Positions 1 through 8,389 of a stretch of 49,636 nucleotides of DNA are shown here, piece by piece. The notes under the pieces were generated by a model. It was not told where the DNA came from, made no database searches, and saw only the letters and a program-made list of their open reading frames with translations. The DNA is taken from NCBI GenBank assembly GCA_024642465.1, contig JAHEBA010000014.1, forward strand, positions 1-49,636. The letters are read 5' to 3'. Made by a program: the position numbers and the translations under genes. The DNA comes from Alphaproteobacteria bacterium. GTDB taxonomy: Bacteria > Pseudomonadota > Alphaproteobacteria > Rhizobiales > Aestuariivirgaceae. Numbering within the stretch: position 1 is the stretch's first letter; each line of letters opens with the position of its first letter.

Positions 1-139
1 GATACCTCGCAACCAACGGCTCGATCTTCTCGCGGCGGAGTTTCTTGAACGCAGTCAGCGTCCCTTCCTCGTCGGAGCCAACGAGGCGGGAAAATCCAGC
101 CACATCGGCAGCAAGAATTGCGGCTAGCCTGCGTTCCAA
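1..139 (-). CDS. Class III adenylate/guanylate cyclase, N-terminal part (partial)
   Basis: Only the first 46 codons are in the window; the gene runs off the left edge. The translation begins L-E-R-R-L-A-A-I-L-A-A-D-V-A-G-F-S-R-L, the typical opening of rhizobial class III nucleotide cyclases, and continues with G-S-D-E-E-G-T-L-T-A. These enzymes make cyclic AMP or GMP and often carry C-terminal TPR or adenylate-cyclase-associated domains, which cannot be seen here. The start is a TTG at 137-139: an in-frame stop lies just upstream, no ATG is available, and AGGGAG sits about 7 bases before the TTG. The catalytic metal-binding aspartate of the A-A-D-V-A-G motif is present. Family is confident; product cyclic nucleotide unknown. 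Confidence 0.8.
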   Translation of the reverse strand, partial: MERRLAAILAADVAGFSRLVGSDEEGTLTAFKKLRREKIEPLVARY

Positions 140-249
140 TGGTATTCTCCCTGTTCAGACAGCGTAGCCGTCAACCAAAGGAAAATCTATTGGCCGTTGT
201 CCGGCAAGTTGTTAGCCAATGGCACGTAGCGGGCTCTCGAGCCCACCGC

Positions 250-928
250 TCAGAGCGTCCGCTTTCGGGCGCAAAGCAGTCGTCCTGGCAAGCTGCCAAC
301 TTGGTCAGCAGAAGCATATAAGTATCTCAAAAGAATCGCCGCTCGCGGTTTCGACCGGGGCAAGCAGGGGATGCGACCGCGGCCGAACGACCTTCGATAA
401 GTCATCTTCAAGACTTGCGGTACGGATGTAGCCGGCGCCCGGGCTTTTGCCCTGCCGGAATTGCACCATCCATTCATGAGAGCTGGAGATATGGTTGAGC
501 ACCAGGTCGGCCGTCAGCCGGTAGTGATCGGCAATGCGGCCAATGTGGTGCCAGTCGCCGAGCGCGCTGTTGACCCGGTAGTAGTCGACCACCGCGAAGC
601 CATCGTCGGAGGTATAGGGAAAGAATGGCAGGATGTGCACCGCACCCAGTGAGTCACCAATATGGCGGTCGAGAAAGTCCTTGAGCAGCACCAGGGGCGT
701 ATTGCGGCAATCGACTATGGTGTTGCCGTACGTGATGACGACGGCGTCGCCCGGCGACAGGCTTGACGGGTCTGCGGCGCGAAGGGCCTGGGGTGATGTG
801 CCGTCCGGCCAGAATGCATCAAGCAGATCGGAGACCAGCCCCGCGGGATCCGCATCCGGATAAATTGCCGCGATGTGAGCACGCAGCCGTTGCCCAAGCA
901 TCTCTACGATCTGGCCCTGATCCGTCAC
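250..928 (-). pseudogene. GH13 subfamily 18 sugar phosphorylase remnant (frameshifted, truncated)
   Basis: A GTG start at 926-928 opens a frame of 207 codons. It resembles the N-terminal third of sucrose/glucosylglycerate phosphorylases (full length about 500-590 residues): I-T-Y-G-N-T-I-V, G-A-V-H-I-L-P-F-F-P-Y-T-S-D-D-G-F, L-T-A-D-L-V-L-N-H-I-S-S and V-R-P-R-S-H-P-L-L are all visible. Near 340 the frame goes off-family and stops at 305, but another frame continues with A-S-A-D-Q-V, matching the family's F-S-A-D-Q-V/I motif. The gene is therefore frameshifted and then cut off by about position 280. The catalytic nucleophile and acid/base residues, which lie further on, are missing. Its start overlaps the stop of the remnant at 925-1056 as GTGA, indicating a former operon. 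It cannot encode a working enzyme. Confidence 0.8.
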
Positions 929-1056
929 GGATAAGTCTGCTCTCCCAAACCCATCGCGGCCAGTGTAACCGGATCATCGCCCGTCTCAAGACCAGCCGCT
1001 CCAACACTCTTCAGGACGTTGGTCGCGCCATGCCGCGACAATTCGGAGATTGCCGG
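925..1056 (-). pseudogene. 3' remnant of an unidentified gene coupled to the GH13 remnant
   Basis: An open frame without a start, bounded upstream by a TAA at 1057-1059, reads P-A-I-S-E-L-S-R-H-G-A-T-N-V-L-K-S and ends ...A-A-M-G-L-G-E-Q-T-Y-P. Its TGA stop (925-927) overlaps the GTG start of the GH13 remnant, the 4-base overlap usual for coupled operon genes. It directly abuts the lacI stop at 1061, so most of the gene was lost at a junction near 1057-1061. I do not recognise the family. A sugar-phosphate enzyme or phosphatase paired with the phosphorylase would fit, but that is a guess. Confidence 0.45.
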
Positions 1057-1060
1057 TTAG

Positions 1061-2137
1061 CTATGCGCCAACTCCGTCCCTGTCTGCCTGTCCGGAAGCA
1101 TCGGGGCTCAGCCGCGCGACGGACTGTCTGACCCTCAGCTCGAATTCGATCTTCTGTCCGGCCGGGTTGGGGGCCTCGCCGGTGTCTATGAGATTGATCA
1201 GCGTATCCACGGCAACATTGCCAATCTGGCGTGCTGGCATTCTGACGGTGGTCAGGCCGGGGTGCAGGTGGGCGGAACTGCCAAAATCGCCAATGCCCGC
1301 GATCGAGAGGCATTCGGGGACCGGAACGCCATGCACCTGGCACGCAAAGTACGCGCCATGGGCAATGATGTCGTTGCCGCAAATCAGTGCCGTCGGCCTT
1401 GCCTCGCTCTCCAGCAAGCCTGACACCAGCCTTCGCGCCTCGCCCACATCATAGGGGCAATCGATGATGCGGCGAGGGGGTAGCCTGACGCCTGCCGCCG
1501 CGAGCCGCTGCAACACCCCATCGCGGCGGTCGCGCGCCCTGTCATTTGAAGTCACATCCGGAAACAGCAGGGCGATGTCCCTATGACCCTGTTCGACCAC
1601 GTAATCGGCGATCGTCCACGCGGCGGCCTGGTTGTCGGCGCCGACGCAGGGCGTGTCCAGGTCTACCCGGTAGTTCCAGACGTGCACCAGCGGTATGTCG
1701 CGTTGCTGCAGCATGTTCATCGATACGGGATCGTGATCGAAACCAACCAGCGCTATGCCGTCGATGCGCCGCTCCAGCAGGGACCGGACTATGGCGGCTT
1801 CGAGTTTGAGGTCATAGCCGTGTGCAGCAATCAGCAACGTGCGGTCATGATCACGCAGGCGGCTGGAAAAAGCCTGGATGAGTTCCGAGAAGATTGCATT
1901 GTCGATCGTCGGCACCACCAGTCCAACCGTGCCAGAGAACCGGTTGTGCAGGCTGCCGGCGGCCCTGTTGCGAATGTAGCCAAGCTCGGCGGCGGCCTTC
2001 TCAATCCGCTGCCTTGTGGGCGGGCGCACCAGCGACGGCTGGCTGAACACGCGCGACACGGTGGCGATCGACACGCCTGCCCGTGCCGCCACCTCCACGA
2101 TACCCGGTGCCCCTTTGCGTGATTTGCGCCGTTTCAT
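1061..2137 (-). CDS. LacI-family transcriptional regulator (SauR-like)
   Basis: A 358-residue LacI/GalR repressor. The N-terminal helix-turn-helix (V-E-V-A-A-R-A-G-V-S-I-A-T-V-S-R-V-F, about residues 14-31) is followed by the hinge and a periplasmic-binding-protein-like effector domain (F-S-G-T-V-G-L-V-V-P onward). It is divergent from the tctABC-aldehyde dehydrogenase-ligase operon, and a LacI-type operator lies between its ATG and tctA. It most likely represses both its own gene and that operon and responds to the imported acid or its CoA ester. The sulfoacetate cluster of Cupriavidus necator is also controlled by a LacI-type regulator (SauR), so this is a candidate sauR. Effector identity is inference; family assignment is firm. 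Confidence 0.85.
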   Translation of the reverse strand: MKRRKSRKGAPGIVEVAARAGVSIATVSRVFSQPSLVRPPTRQRIEKAAAELGYIRNRAAGSLHNRFSGTVGLVVPTIDNAIFSELIQAFSSRLRDHDRTLLIAAHGYDLKLEAAIVRSLLERRIDGIALVGFDHDPVSMNMLQQRDIPLVHVWNYRVDLDTPCVGADNQAAAWTIADYVVEQGHRDIALLFPDVTSNDRARDRRDGVLQRLAAAGVRLPPRRIIDCPYDVGEARRLVSGLLESEARPTALICGNDIIAHGAYFACQVHGVPVPECLSIAGIGDFGSSAHLHPGLTTVRMPARQIGNVAVDTLINLIDTGEAPNPAGQKIEFELRVRQSVARLSPDASGQADRDGVGA

Positions 2138-2154
2138 GGCCTCACGTTGCCATA

Positions 2155-2184
2155 AATGAAAACGTTTGCATAATCGTTTTCATT
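2155..2184. promoter_or_regulatory. LacI-type operator / inverted repeat in the lacI-tctA divergent promoter
   Basis: Arms AATGAAAACG (2155-2164) and CGTTTTCATT (2175-2184) are perfect 10-base inverted repeats around a 10-base spacer. Within it, TGAAAACGTTTGCA (2157-2170) matches the canonical LacI-family operator with a central CG and one mismatch between half-sites; the right arm supplies another half-site. It lies 17 bases upstream of the lacI start and about 90 bases upstream of tctA, suiting control of both promoters. Confidence 0.8.
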
Positions 2185-2273
2185 GCCTAGCCTTTGCCTG
2201 AATGTCCGGTCTGCCGGGCTCGGATTTGGCCACAAGAAGCCACTACAGGTGATGGAAACGCAGGGGCGTCCGC

Positions 2274-3806
2274 ATGGAGTTCCTAGGCTATTTCGGCGGT
2301 GTATTCGAACCGGTGGCATTCATGCTGCTGCTGGGCGGCACCATTGGCGGGCTGATCCTCGGGGCAACGCCTGGCCTGTCACCCACCATGGCGGTGGCAT
2401 TGCTCATTCCCTTCACGTTTCAGCTTGAACCGACGCAGGGCCTGATCCTGCTCGGTGCGGCCTATACGTCCACCGTGGCAGGCGGCGCGGTGAGTGCAAT
2501 CCTGCTCAAGATTCCGGGAGCACCCGCCAATATTGCCACGGCACTCGACGGCCACGAGATGGCGCGAAAAGGTCAGGGTGCCAAGGCGCTGCATATGTCG
2601 TTCATGGCATCGGGCGTGGGTGGCGTGCTTGGCGTTCTGCTGCTGATCTTCCTGACCCCGCTGCTGGCCAAGTGGGCCCTGGCGTTTGGTCCTTCGCACC
2701 TGTTCTGGATGGCCATTCTCGGGGTGACGGTCATCGGTTCGCTTGACTCCAGGTCTTTCGTCAAGGGCTTGCTGTCGGGTTGCCTGGGCTTTTGGCTGTC
2801 GATGATCGGCTACGACGACATCCAGGGCGCGCAACGCTTCATCTTTCATGACGCGCTGACAGGCGGCATCAACATCATTGCCGCCCTGATCGGCATCTTC
2901 GCCATACCGCAGGTCATCGAGATGTTCGCCAAGGGCCGGGTGCCTAGTTCCATCTCGTCGCTGAACGTGGAGCGGCAATCGCTCATGGCGTCCCTGCGCG
3001 AAACCTTCATGTACAAGCGTGCGCTGGCAATCGGCACCGTGTGCGGCTCCATCATCGGGCTCATTCCCGGGGTCGGCGGTCAGATTGCCGGCCTGCTGGC
3101 CTATGACCAGTCGCGCAAGTTTTCGCCCGACCGGGACAAGTTCGGCACCGGTCACCCGGAAGGCGTGATTGCCGCCGAGAGCGCCAACAACGCCATGGTA
3201 GGTCCGTCCCTGGTGCCGTTGCTGACGCTGTCCATTCCGGGCAGCCCGACCGCCGCGGTGCTGCTGGGAGGCCTTCTGATCCACGGTATCTTCCCGGGCA
3301 CCGACCTGTTCGACAATCACCCGCAGGTCGCCTGGACCTTCATCAACTCGATGTTGATTGGCCAGATCCTGATGGTGGTGTTCGGCATCTGGATTTCAGG
3401 ATGGGCCGCACGGGTTTCCAAGGTGCCCACCCCGATCATGGCAGGCGCGGTGCTGGTGCTGTCGCTGTTCGGCTCATACTCGATCCAGCAATCCATGGGC
3501 GACGTCTACATCATGCTGGTGCTGGGGCTCGGCATGTACTTGTTGGAAAAGTTCGGATTCTCCGCGGCTCCATTAGTGCTGGGGCTGATCCTCGGCCCGA
3601 TAGCCGAGGCCAACTTCATCCAGGGCAGCATGATTGCAAATGCCGGCGACGGGCTGATCGACTACTTCCTCACCGGCACGCTGAACCTGTTCCTGATCGC
3701 GATGGTGCTGGCATCCATGGCCTACAGCTTCTGGGCCACAATGATCCACGAGCCGCGCGTCGCCGCCAGTCGCGCAGCACAGACCAAGGCGGAGGCCGCC
3801 GAATGA
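2274..3806 (+). CDS. tctA: TctA-type large membrane subunit of tripartite tricarboxylate transporter
   Basis: A 510-residue, strongly hydrophobic protein with the TctA signature G-A-T-P-G-L-S-P-T near residue 30 and a second G-L-I-P-G-V-G-G-Q-I-A-G-L near residue 262, the twin repeats of this family. About 11-12 membrane segments are expected. TctA is the channel-forming subunit of TTT importers, which bring in carboxylates and similar organic anions using an ion gradient and a periplasmic binding protein. It is first in an operon with tctB (4-base overlap) and tctC. Neighbouring acylating aldehyde dehydrogenase and CoA ligase genes suggest the substrate is an organic acid activated to a CoA ester, possibly sulfoacetate (inference). 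Confidence 0.93.
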   Translation: MEFLGYFGGVFEPVAFMLLLGGTIGGLILGATPGLSPTMAVALLIPFTFQLEPTQGLILLGAAYTSTVAGGAVSAILLKIPGAPANIATALDGHEMARKGQGAKALHMSFMASGVGGVLGVLLLIFLTPLLAKWALAFGPSHLFWMAILGVTVIGSLDSRSFVKGLLSGCLGFWLSMIGYDDIQGAQRFIFHDALTGGINIIAALIGIFAIPQVIEMFAKGRVPSSISSLNVERQSLMASLRETFMYKRALAIGTVCGSIIGLIPGVGGQIAGLLAYDQSRKFSPDRDKFGTGHPEGVIAAESANNAMVGPSLVPLLTLSIPGSPTAAVLLGGLLIHGIFPGTDLFDNHPQVAWTFINSMLIGQILMVVFGIWISGWAARVSKVPTPIMAGAVLVLSLFGSYSIQQSMGDVYIMLVLGLGMYLLEKFGFSAAPLVLGLILGPIAEANFIQGSMIANAGDGLIDYFLTGTLNLFLIAMVLASMAYSFWATMIHEPRVAASRAAQTKAEAAE

Positions 3807-4267
3807 CCGCTTCCACGCACCGTCTGCAGCATCTGGTTCCGGCAACGCTGATATTTGCGCTTGCCGCCACCGTCACATGGCTGAGCTTCACGCGCGAACC
3901 GGCGGACGCATTCCTGTTTCCGCGCATCATTTCCGTGGTGATGATCGGGCTTGCGGCATGGAACTTCGCACGGGCCGCACTGGGACTGGCGCGCGTGGGC
4001 ACCGGCCTTTCAACCGGTCTGCTGATCCGGACGGCGCCGGGTGTCGCAGTCACGCTCGTATACGTGTTCTTCGTCGCGAAATGGCTGGGCTTTTATGCGG
4101 CGTCATGGCTGGCGTGCGTGATGATCTACGCGCTTTACGACCCCACACCGCATTCGTCTGCCGCATGGGCCAAGCGCATCCTGGTGCCGGCGGGCTTCAC
4201 GGTCATCATCTATCTGTTGTTCAACACGCTTTTGAAAGTGCAAACGCCGAGAGGCATCTTCTTCTGA
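3803..4267 (+). CDS. tctB: TctB-type small membrane subunit of TTT transporter
   Basis: 154 residues with about four membrane segments (L-I-F-A-L-A-A-T-V-T-W, I-I-S-V-V-M-I-G-L-A-A-W, a central segment ending in Y-V-F-F-V-A-K-W-L-G-F-Y, and a C-terminal F-T-V-I-I-Y-L-L-F-N). D-A-F-L-F-P-R near residue 35 and the C-terminal L-L-x-V-x-x-P-x-G pattern are typical of TctB. The start ATG overlaps the tctA stop (ATGA), indicating translational coupling. It is the poorly conserved small subunit required for TTT transport. Confidence 0.9.
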   Translation: MTASTHRLQHLVPATLIFALAATVTWLSFTREPADAFLFPRIISVVMIGLAAWNFARAALGLARVGTGLSTGLLIRTAPGVAVTLVYVFFVAKWLGFYAASWLACVMIYALYDPTPHSSAAWAKRILVPAGFTVIIYLLFNTLLKVQTPRGIFF

Positions 4268-4291
4268 CCCGCACCCCATGACGGGTCAGAA
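4262..4291 (+). promoter_or_regulatory. Intercistronic stem-loop between tctB and tctC
   Basis: Perfect 10-base arms TTCTGACCCG (4262-4271) and CGGGTCAGAA (4282-4291) enclose a 10-base loop and include the tctB stop. No T-tract of terminator quality follows, and GGGAGG for tctC begins about 10 bases later. It probably stabilises the tctC message or lets the binding protein be made in excess over the membrane subunits. Confidence 0.65.
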
Positions 4292-4311
4292 AAACCAAAG
4301 GGAGGAAGCAG

Positions 4312-5289
4312 ATGAGAAAACTGTTCAAGGCATTGGCCGTAACGGCGTTGGCCGTCACCGCCAGCTTCAGCGTTGCCAAGGCGGAAGGTTACCCCGACCG
4401 GCCCATCTCGGTCATGGTGTCCTATGGAGCTGGTGGCGCCACCGACTTCCAGGCCCGCATCGTCACCATGATGTCAGGCAACGAGGAACTGCTCGGCCAG
4501 CCCATGGTCATCATCAACAAGCCGGGTGCGGGCGGCCGCGTTGGCTGGAACTGGCTTGCCACCGAAGCCGATGCTGACGGGTACACGCTCGGCGTCTACA
4601 ACATCCCCCACTTCATCGCCCAGTCGATCGAGGGTGGCGTCAAGTACTCTGCAGACAGCTTCGAGCCGATCGCCAACTGGGGAACCGATCCGGCCGTGGT
4701 CATCGTGCCGAAGGATAGCCCCTACAACACCATCCAGGAGCTGATCGACTACGCCAAGGCCAATCCGGGCAAGGTCACGCTGTCGGGTGCCGGCCTGTTC
4801 GTCGGCCACCATATTGCTGCACTGCAGATCGAGAAGGCGGCTGACGTGAAGCTCGCCTATATCCCGACAAAGGGTGGCGGCGCTGCTGCCATGAAGGCCG
4901 TCATTGCCGGTGAAGTGACCGGCGGCATCAACAATCTGTCCGACGCCTACCGGGCGCGCGAGGCGGGCAACGTCAAGATCCTCGCAATCGCCGATGATGA
5001 GCGCGACAAGGACTTCCTGCCCGACGTTCCGACATTGAAGGAATCCGGTTATGACGTCGATGACTCATCGGTGAACTTCCGCGGCATCATGGCCAGAAAG
5101 GGCACCCCGCCGGAAGTGATCGAGAAGCTGGCCAAGGCCGTGCCGGAAATGTTCGCGCACAAGAATGTCGCCGCACAGATGAAGGCCGGCGGTTCGCCGA
5201 TCAAGATCATGAACCGCGAGGAAGTGGCCAAGATGTGGGCCGACCGCCAGACCTACCTGGCTGAACTCCTCAAGGACCTGAAGAAGTAG
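4312..5289 (+). CDS. tctC: TctC/Bug-family periplasmic solute-binding protein
   Basis: 325 residues with a Sec signal peptide (M-R-K-L-F-K-A-L..., cleavage expected after ...S-V-A-K-A, about residue 24). The mature protein opens Y-P-D-R-P-I-S-V-M-V-S-Y-G-A-G-G-A-T-D, the typical TctC/Bug start, in which the G-x-G-G-x-x-D loop contacts the ligand carboxylate. F-R-G-I-M-A-R-K-G-T-P-P near residue 260 is also family-typical. A strong GGGAGG precedes the ATG. It captures the substrate for TctAB. It is flanked on both sides by stem-loops (4262-4291 and 5317-5348), suggesting high, separately tuned expression. Ligand not determinable from sequence alone. Confidence 0.92.
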   Translation: MRKLFKALAVTALAVTASFSVAKAEGYPDRPISVMVSYGAGGATDFQARIVTMMSGNEELLGQPMVIINKPGAGGRVGWNWLATEADADGYTLGVYNIPHFIAQSIEGGVKYSADSFEPIANWGTDPAVVIVPKDSPYNTIQELIDYAKANPGKVTLSGAGLFVGHHIAALQIEKAADVKLAYIPTKGGGAAAMKAVIAGEVTGGINNLSDAYRAREAGNVKILAIADDERDKDFLPDVPTLKESGYDVDDSSVNFRGIMARKGTPPEVIEKLAKAVPEMFAHKNVAAQMKAGGSPIKIMNREEVAKMWADRQTYLAELLKDLKK

Positions 5290-5316
5290 CAGCCGGCGCT
5301 GCACCACATGCAACTG

Positions 5317-5348
5317 GCGGCGGAGCGGCCCCAAGGCTTCTCCGCCGC
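5317..5348 (+). promoter_or_regulatory. Stem-loop downstream of tctC
   Basis: Arms GCGGCGGAG (5317-5325) and CTCCGCCGC (5340-5348) pair perfectly over 9 bases with a 14-base loop. It lies between the tctC stop and the aldehyde dehydrogenase start and lacks a T-run. It may attenuate read-through from the transporter genes into the enzyme genes or protect the upstream transcript end. Confidence 0.6.
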
Positions 5349-5368
5349 GCCTCAAGGGACAAGAACCG

Positions 5369-6802
5369 ATGACGACCGCCGTCGCCCACGCCGTCAACCC
5401 GCAAGACGAAGAAGCCATTGTGGACAGCCTCGTGGCGCGTGCCCGCGCTGCCCAGGCAGCGTTTGAGAAAGGCGCCACGCAGAAGCGCTATGACACGGCT
5501 GCGCTGGCCGCCGCCTGGGCGCTGATACAGCCGGAGCGCAATGCCGAACTGGCAGCCATGGCCGTGGAAACCACGGGGCTCGGCAACGTCAGGGACAAGA
5601 TCACCAAGAACCACCGCAAGACGCTGGGTCTGTTGCGCGACATCCGCGGCGCGAAGACCCACGGCATTATCGACGACAATGCTGAAACCGGCATCACGAA
5701 GATCGCCCGACCCATCGGCGTGATCGGCGCGGTGGTGCCGTCCACCAACCCGGTTGCCACCCCGGCCAACAATGTCATCAACGCCCTGAAGTGCGGCAAC
5801 GCCATCATCCTTTCGCCGTCGCCCAAGGGAGCGGAGGTATGCGAGCGGCTGCTGGGCTACATTCACGCCGAGTTTGACAAGGTCGGGCTGGACCACGACC
5901 TCGTCCAGATGATCCCTGCGCCCGTTTCGAAGGTGAAGGCCCAGCGGCTGATGGAAACCGCCGACCTGCTGGTCGTCACCGGCAGCCAGGACAATGTACG
6001 CCGCGCCTACTCGTCCGGCACGCCGGCCATCGGCGTTGGCGCCGGCAACGTCACCGTGATCGTCGACGAGACCGCAAACCTTGCCGATGCGGCAAAGAAG
6101 ATCGCGGCCTCAAAGTGCTTCGACAATGCCACCTCGTGCTCGTCGGAGAACGTGCTGGTGGTGGTCGACGAAATCTACGACGCCTTCATGTCGGAGCTTG
6201 CGGCAGCGGGCGGGCGCATGCTTCACGGAGCCGAAGCAGACAAGCTGAACACGGCGCTGTTCCAGGGTGGCAAGCTCAACAGGCACATGATCGCCCATGA
6301 CATAGCCCGGGTGATGGAGGTCGCCGGGGTGAGCGTGGAGGATGCCGGGAACGCGCGTTTCCTGGCCATTCCGGGCGAGGGCATCGGCCCGGATCATCCG
6401 GAATCGGGTGAGAAGCTTTCGCTGGTGCTGACGGTCTACCGGGCAGCGGACTTTGCCGCCGCCAGGGCGCTGGCGGCGCGCGTGCTGGCCCACCAGGGAG
6501 CAGGCCATTCCATCGGCATTCACACAACCGATGACGCGCGCGCCGTTGAGCTCGGGCTCGACATGCCGACATGCAGGGTCATCGTGAACCAGGCGCACTG
6601 CTTCGCCACCGGGGGCTCGTTTGACAACGGCATGCCGTTCTCGCTGTCGATGGGCTGCGGTTCATGGGGCGGCAACTCGATCGACGACAACCTGCACTGG
6701 CGCCACTTCATGAACACCACCAAGGTGGTTCGCACCATCCCGGTTAATGAACCCGCGGTGGACGACATCTTCGCCGGCTACTGGGACCGGGCAGGCAAAT
6801 GA
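5369..6802 (+). CDS. sauS: Acylating aldehyde dehydrogenase, probable sulfoacetaldehyde dehydrogenase (acylating)
   Basis: 477 residues of the CoA-acylating aldehyde dehydrogenase group (SauS, AdhE N-domain, EutE). P-S-T-N-P-V-A-T-P is the acylating-type nucleotide-site motif. Cys257 in F-D-N-A-T-S-C-S-S-E-N is the thioester-forming nucleophile. G-V-G-A-G-N-V-T-V-I-V-D and the C-terminal M-G-C-G-S-W-G-G-N-S fit SauS closely. SauS reduces sulfoacetyl-CoA to sulfoacetaldehyde with NADPH. The next gene, joined by an ATGA overlap, encodes an AMP-forming CoA ligase like SauT, and the regulator is LacI-type like SauR, so the set reproduces the sauRST core. No sulfoacetaldehyde acetyltransferase (Xsc) is in the window, so the last step must lie elsewhere. 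A different short acid is possible. Confidence 0.75.
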   Translation: MTTAVAHAVNPQDEEAIVDSLVARARAAQAAFEKGATQKRYDTAALAAAWALIQPERNAELAAMAVETTGLGNVRDKITKNHRKTLGLLRDIRGAKTHGIIDDNAETGITKIARPIGVIGAVVPSTNPVATPANNVINALKCGNAIILSPSPKGAEVCERLLGYIHAEFDKVGLDHDLVQMIPAPVSKVKAQRLMETADLLVVTGSQDNVRRAYSSGTPAIGVGAGNVTVIVDETANLADAAKKIAASKCFDNATSCSSENVLVVVDEIYDAFMSELAAAGGRMLHGAEADKLNTALFQGGKLNRHMIAHDIARVMEVAGVSVEDAGNARFLAIPGEGIGPDHPESGEKLSLVLTVYRAADFAAARALAARVLAHQGAGHSIGIHTTDDARAVELGLDMPTCRVIVNQAHCFATGGSFDNGMPFSLSMGCGSWGGNSIDDNLHWRHFMNTTKVVRTIPVNEPAVDDIFAGYWDRAGK

Positions 6803-8343
6803 ACAAGGCTGGCGCCATGGGCCTCGCGCAGATCAGCGCCCTGTCGGTGCGCGCGTTGATTGACCTCCGGGCGGGCACCACGCCGGATGCTGTCTACCTG
6901 CTGGACCCGGCAACCGGCGCAAGCACCACCTATGCGCAATTGCGCCAAAACGCCCGCGCGGTCGCCGCCGCAATCTCGCAGCATGGTGTGCCGCCCGGCA
7001 GCAAGGTGGCCTACGCGATGACCAATGGCCCGGACACGGCCTGCGTCGTGCTTGGCATCATCTATGGCGGCCACACGGCTACTGCCATCAACCTTGTGGC
7101 GGGCAACGATACGATCGCCTACGTGCTCGGTCACTCGGGTGCGAAACTGGCCTTCGTGCAGCCGCATACGCGCGAGACCGTCGAACGGGCGCTGGAAACC
7201 AGTGAAGGCAACCCTGTACTGATGAACGCCGGCCATGCCCTGTTCGACACGCCGGAAAAAGGGCTGGAGCTTGCAGCCGTCAGCGGCAGCGACGATGGCC
7301 TGCTGATGTACACGTCCGGCACCACGGACCGTCCCAAGGGCGTTGTGCTGCGCCAGTCAAGCCTGCTGGCAGGCGGCATGAACGCCGCCATCGCTCACCA
7401 GCTCACCCCGGCCGACCGGGCAATGTGCGTGCTGCCGCTCTATCACATCAACGGGCTGTGCGTGACGGTGTTCGGCCCGCTGGTGTCCGGAGGCAGTGTG
7501 GTGATGCCACCGAAATTCTCGGTCTCCACATTCTGGCAGATCATCCGCGATCACGGCTGCACCTGGTTCTCGGTGGTGCCGACGCAGATTTCCTATTTGC
7601 TGCACGATACCGCAACGGATGCTGACGACGTGCGCGCGCTGGACCGGTTGCGCTTTGGCCGGTCTGCATCCGCGCCGCTTGCGCCGGAAGTACAGGAAGC
7701 CTTCGAGGCGCGCTTCGGCGTGCCCATTGTCGAGACCATGGGACTGACCGAAACGGCTGCCCAGATCCTGTCCAATCCGCTGCCGCCGGGCGTGCGCAAG
7801 ATCGGCTCTCCCGGCGTTGCCGTCGGCAACGAGGTGATCATCGCCGACATGCTGCAGCAGGAAGTTCCACGCGGCACCGAGGGCGAGGTAATGGTGCGCG
7901 GGTCCAACGTGATGCGGGTCTACCTCGACAACGAGGAGGCCACGTCCCAGGCGCTCACCGCCGATGGCTGGTTGCGCACCGGTGATCTTGGCCGCATGGA
8001 CGAGGATGGATACGTCTTCATCACCGGGCGGCTGAAGGAGCTGATCATCAAGGGCGGCGAGAACATCGCCCCGCGTGAGGTGGACGAGGCTCTTTATGCT
8101 CACCCCGACGTGATCGAGGCGGCTGCCTTTGCCTGTGCCTGCCGCAACTACGGCCAGCGCGTGGAAGCCGGCGTTGCCGTGCGCGAAGGCGCAAGCGTGA
8201 CCGCGCAGCAGCTGATCGAGCTGTGCCACCATAAGATCGGCAAGTTCAAGTCGCCTGACCGCATCCATTTCCTTGCCGAATTGCCGAAGGGCCCGTCCGG
8301 CAAGATCCAGCGGCGCAAATTGCAGGAAGAATTCGGCGGCTAA
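6799..8343 (+). CDS. sauT: AMP-forming acyl-CoA ligase, probable sulfoacetate-CoA ligase
   Basis: 514 residues of the ANL superfamily. The ATP/AMP motif Y-T-S-G-T-T-D-R-P-K-G is at about residues 170-180, M-G-L-T-E-T-A holds the adenine-binding region, W-L-R-T-G-D-L-G and G-R-L-K-E-L-I-I-K-G-G-E-N-I are the hinge, and Lys502 in G-P-S-G-K-I-Q-R is the adenylation lysine. It would convert a carboxylate, ATP and CoA into an acyl-CoA. Coupled by ATGA to the acylating dehydrogenase, the pair would reduce a free acid to its aldehyde, as SauT and SauS do for sulfoacetate. A stem-loop 46 bases downstream probably ends the operon. Ligase class is certain; sulfoacetate specificity rests on context. Confidence 0.72.
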   Translation: MNKAGAMGLAQISALSVRALIDLRAGTTPDAVYLLDPATGASTTYAQLRQNARAVAAAISQHGVPPGSKVAYAMTNGPDTACVVLGIIYGGHTATAINLVAGNDTIAYVLGHSGAKLAFVQPHTRETVERALETSEGNPVLMNAGHALFDTPEKGLELAAVSGSDDGLLMYTSGTTDRPKGVVLRQSSLLAGGMNAAIAHQLTPADRAMCVLPLYHINGLCVTVFGPLVSGGSVVMPPKFSVSTFWQIIRDHGCTWFSVVPTQISYLLHDTATDADDVRALDRLRFGRSASAPLAPEVQEAFEARFGVPIVETMGLTETAAQILSNPLPPGVRKIGSPGVAVGNEVIIADMLQQEVPRGTEGEVMVRGSNVMRVYLDNEEATSQALTADGWLRTGDLGRMDEDGYVFITGRLKELIIKGGENIAPREVDEALYAHPDVIEAAAFACACRNYGQRVEAGVAVREGASVTAQQLIELCHHKIGKFKSPDRIHFLAELPKGPSGKIQRRKLQEEFGG

Positions 8344-8389
8344 TGACTGCCAAGCCCGCTTGATCATGCCGGCAGCTTGTGATCACCGT

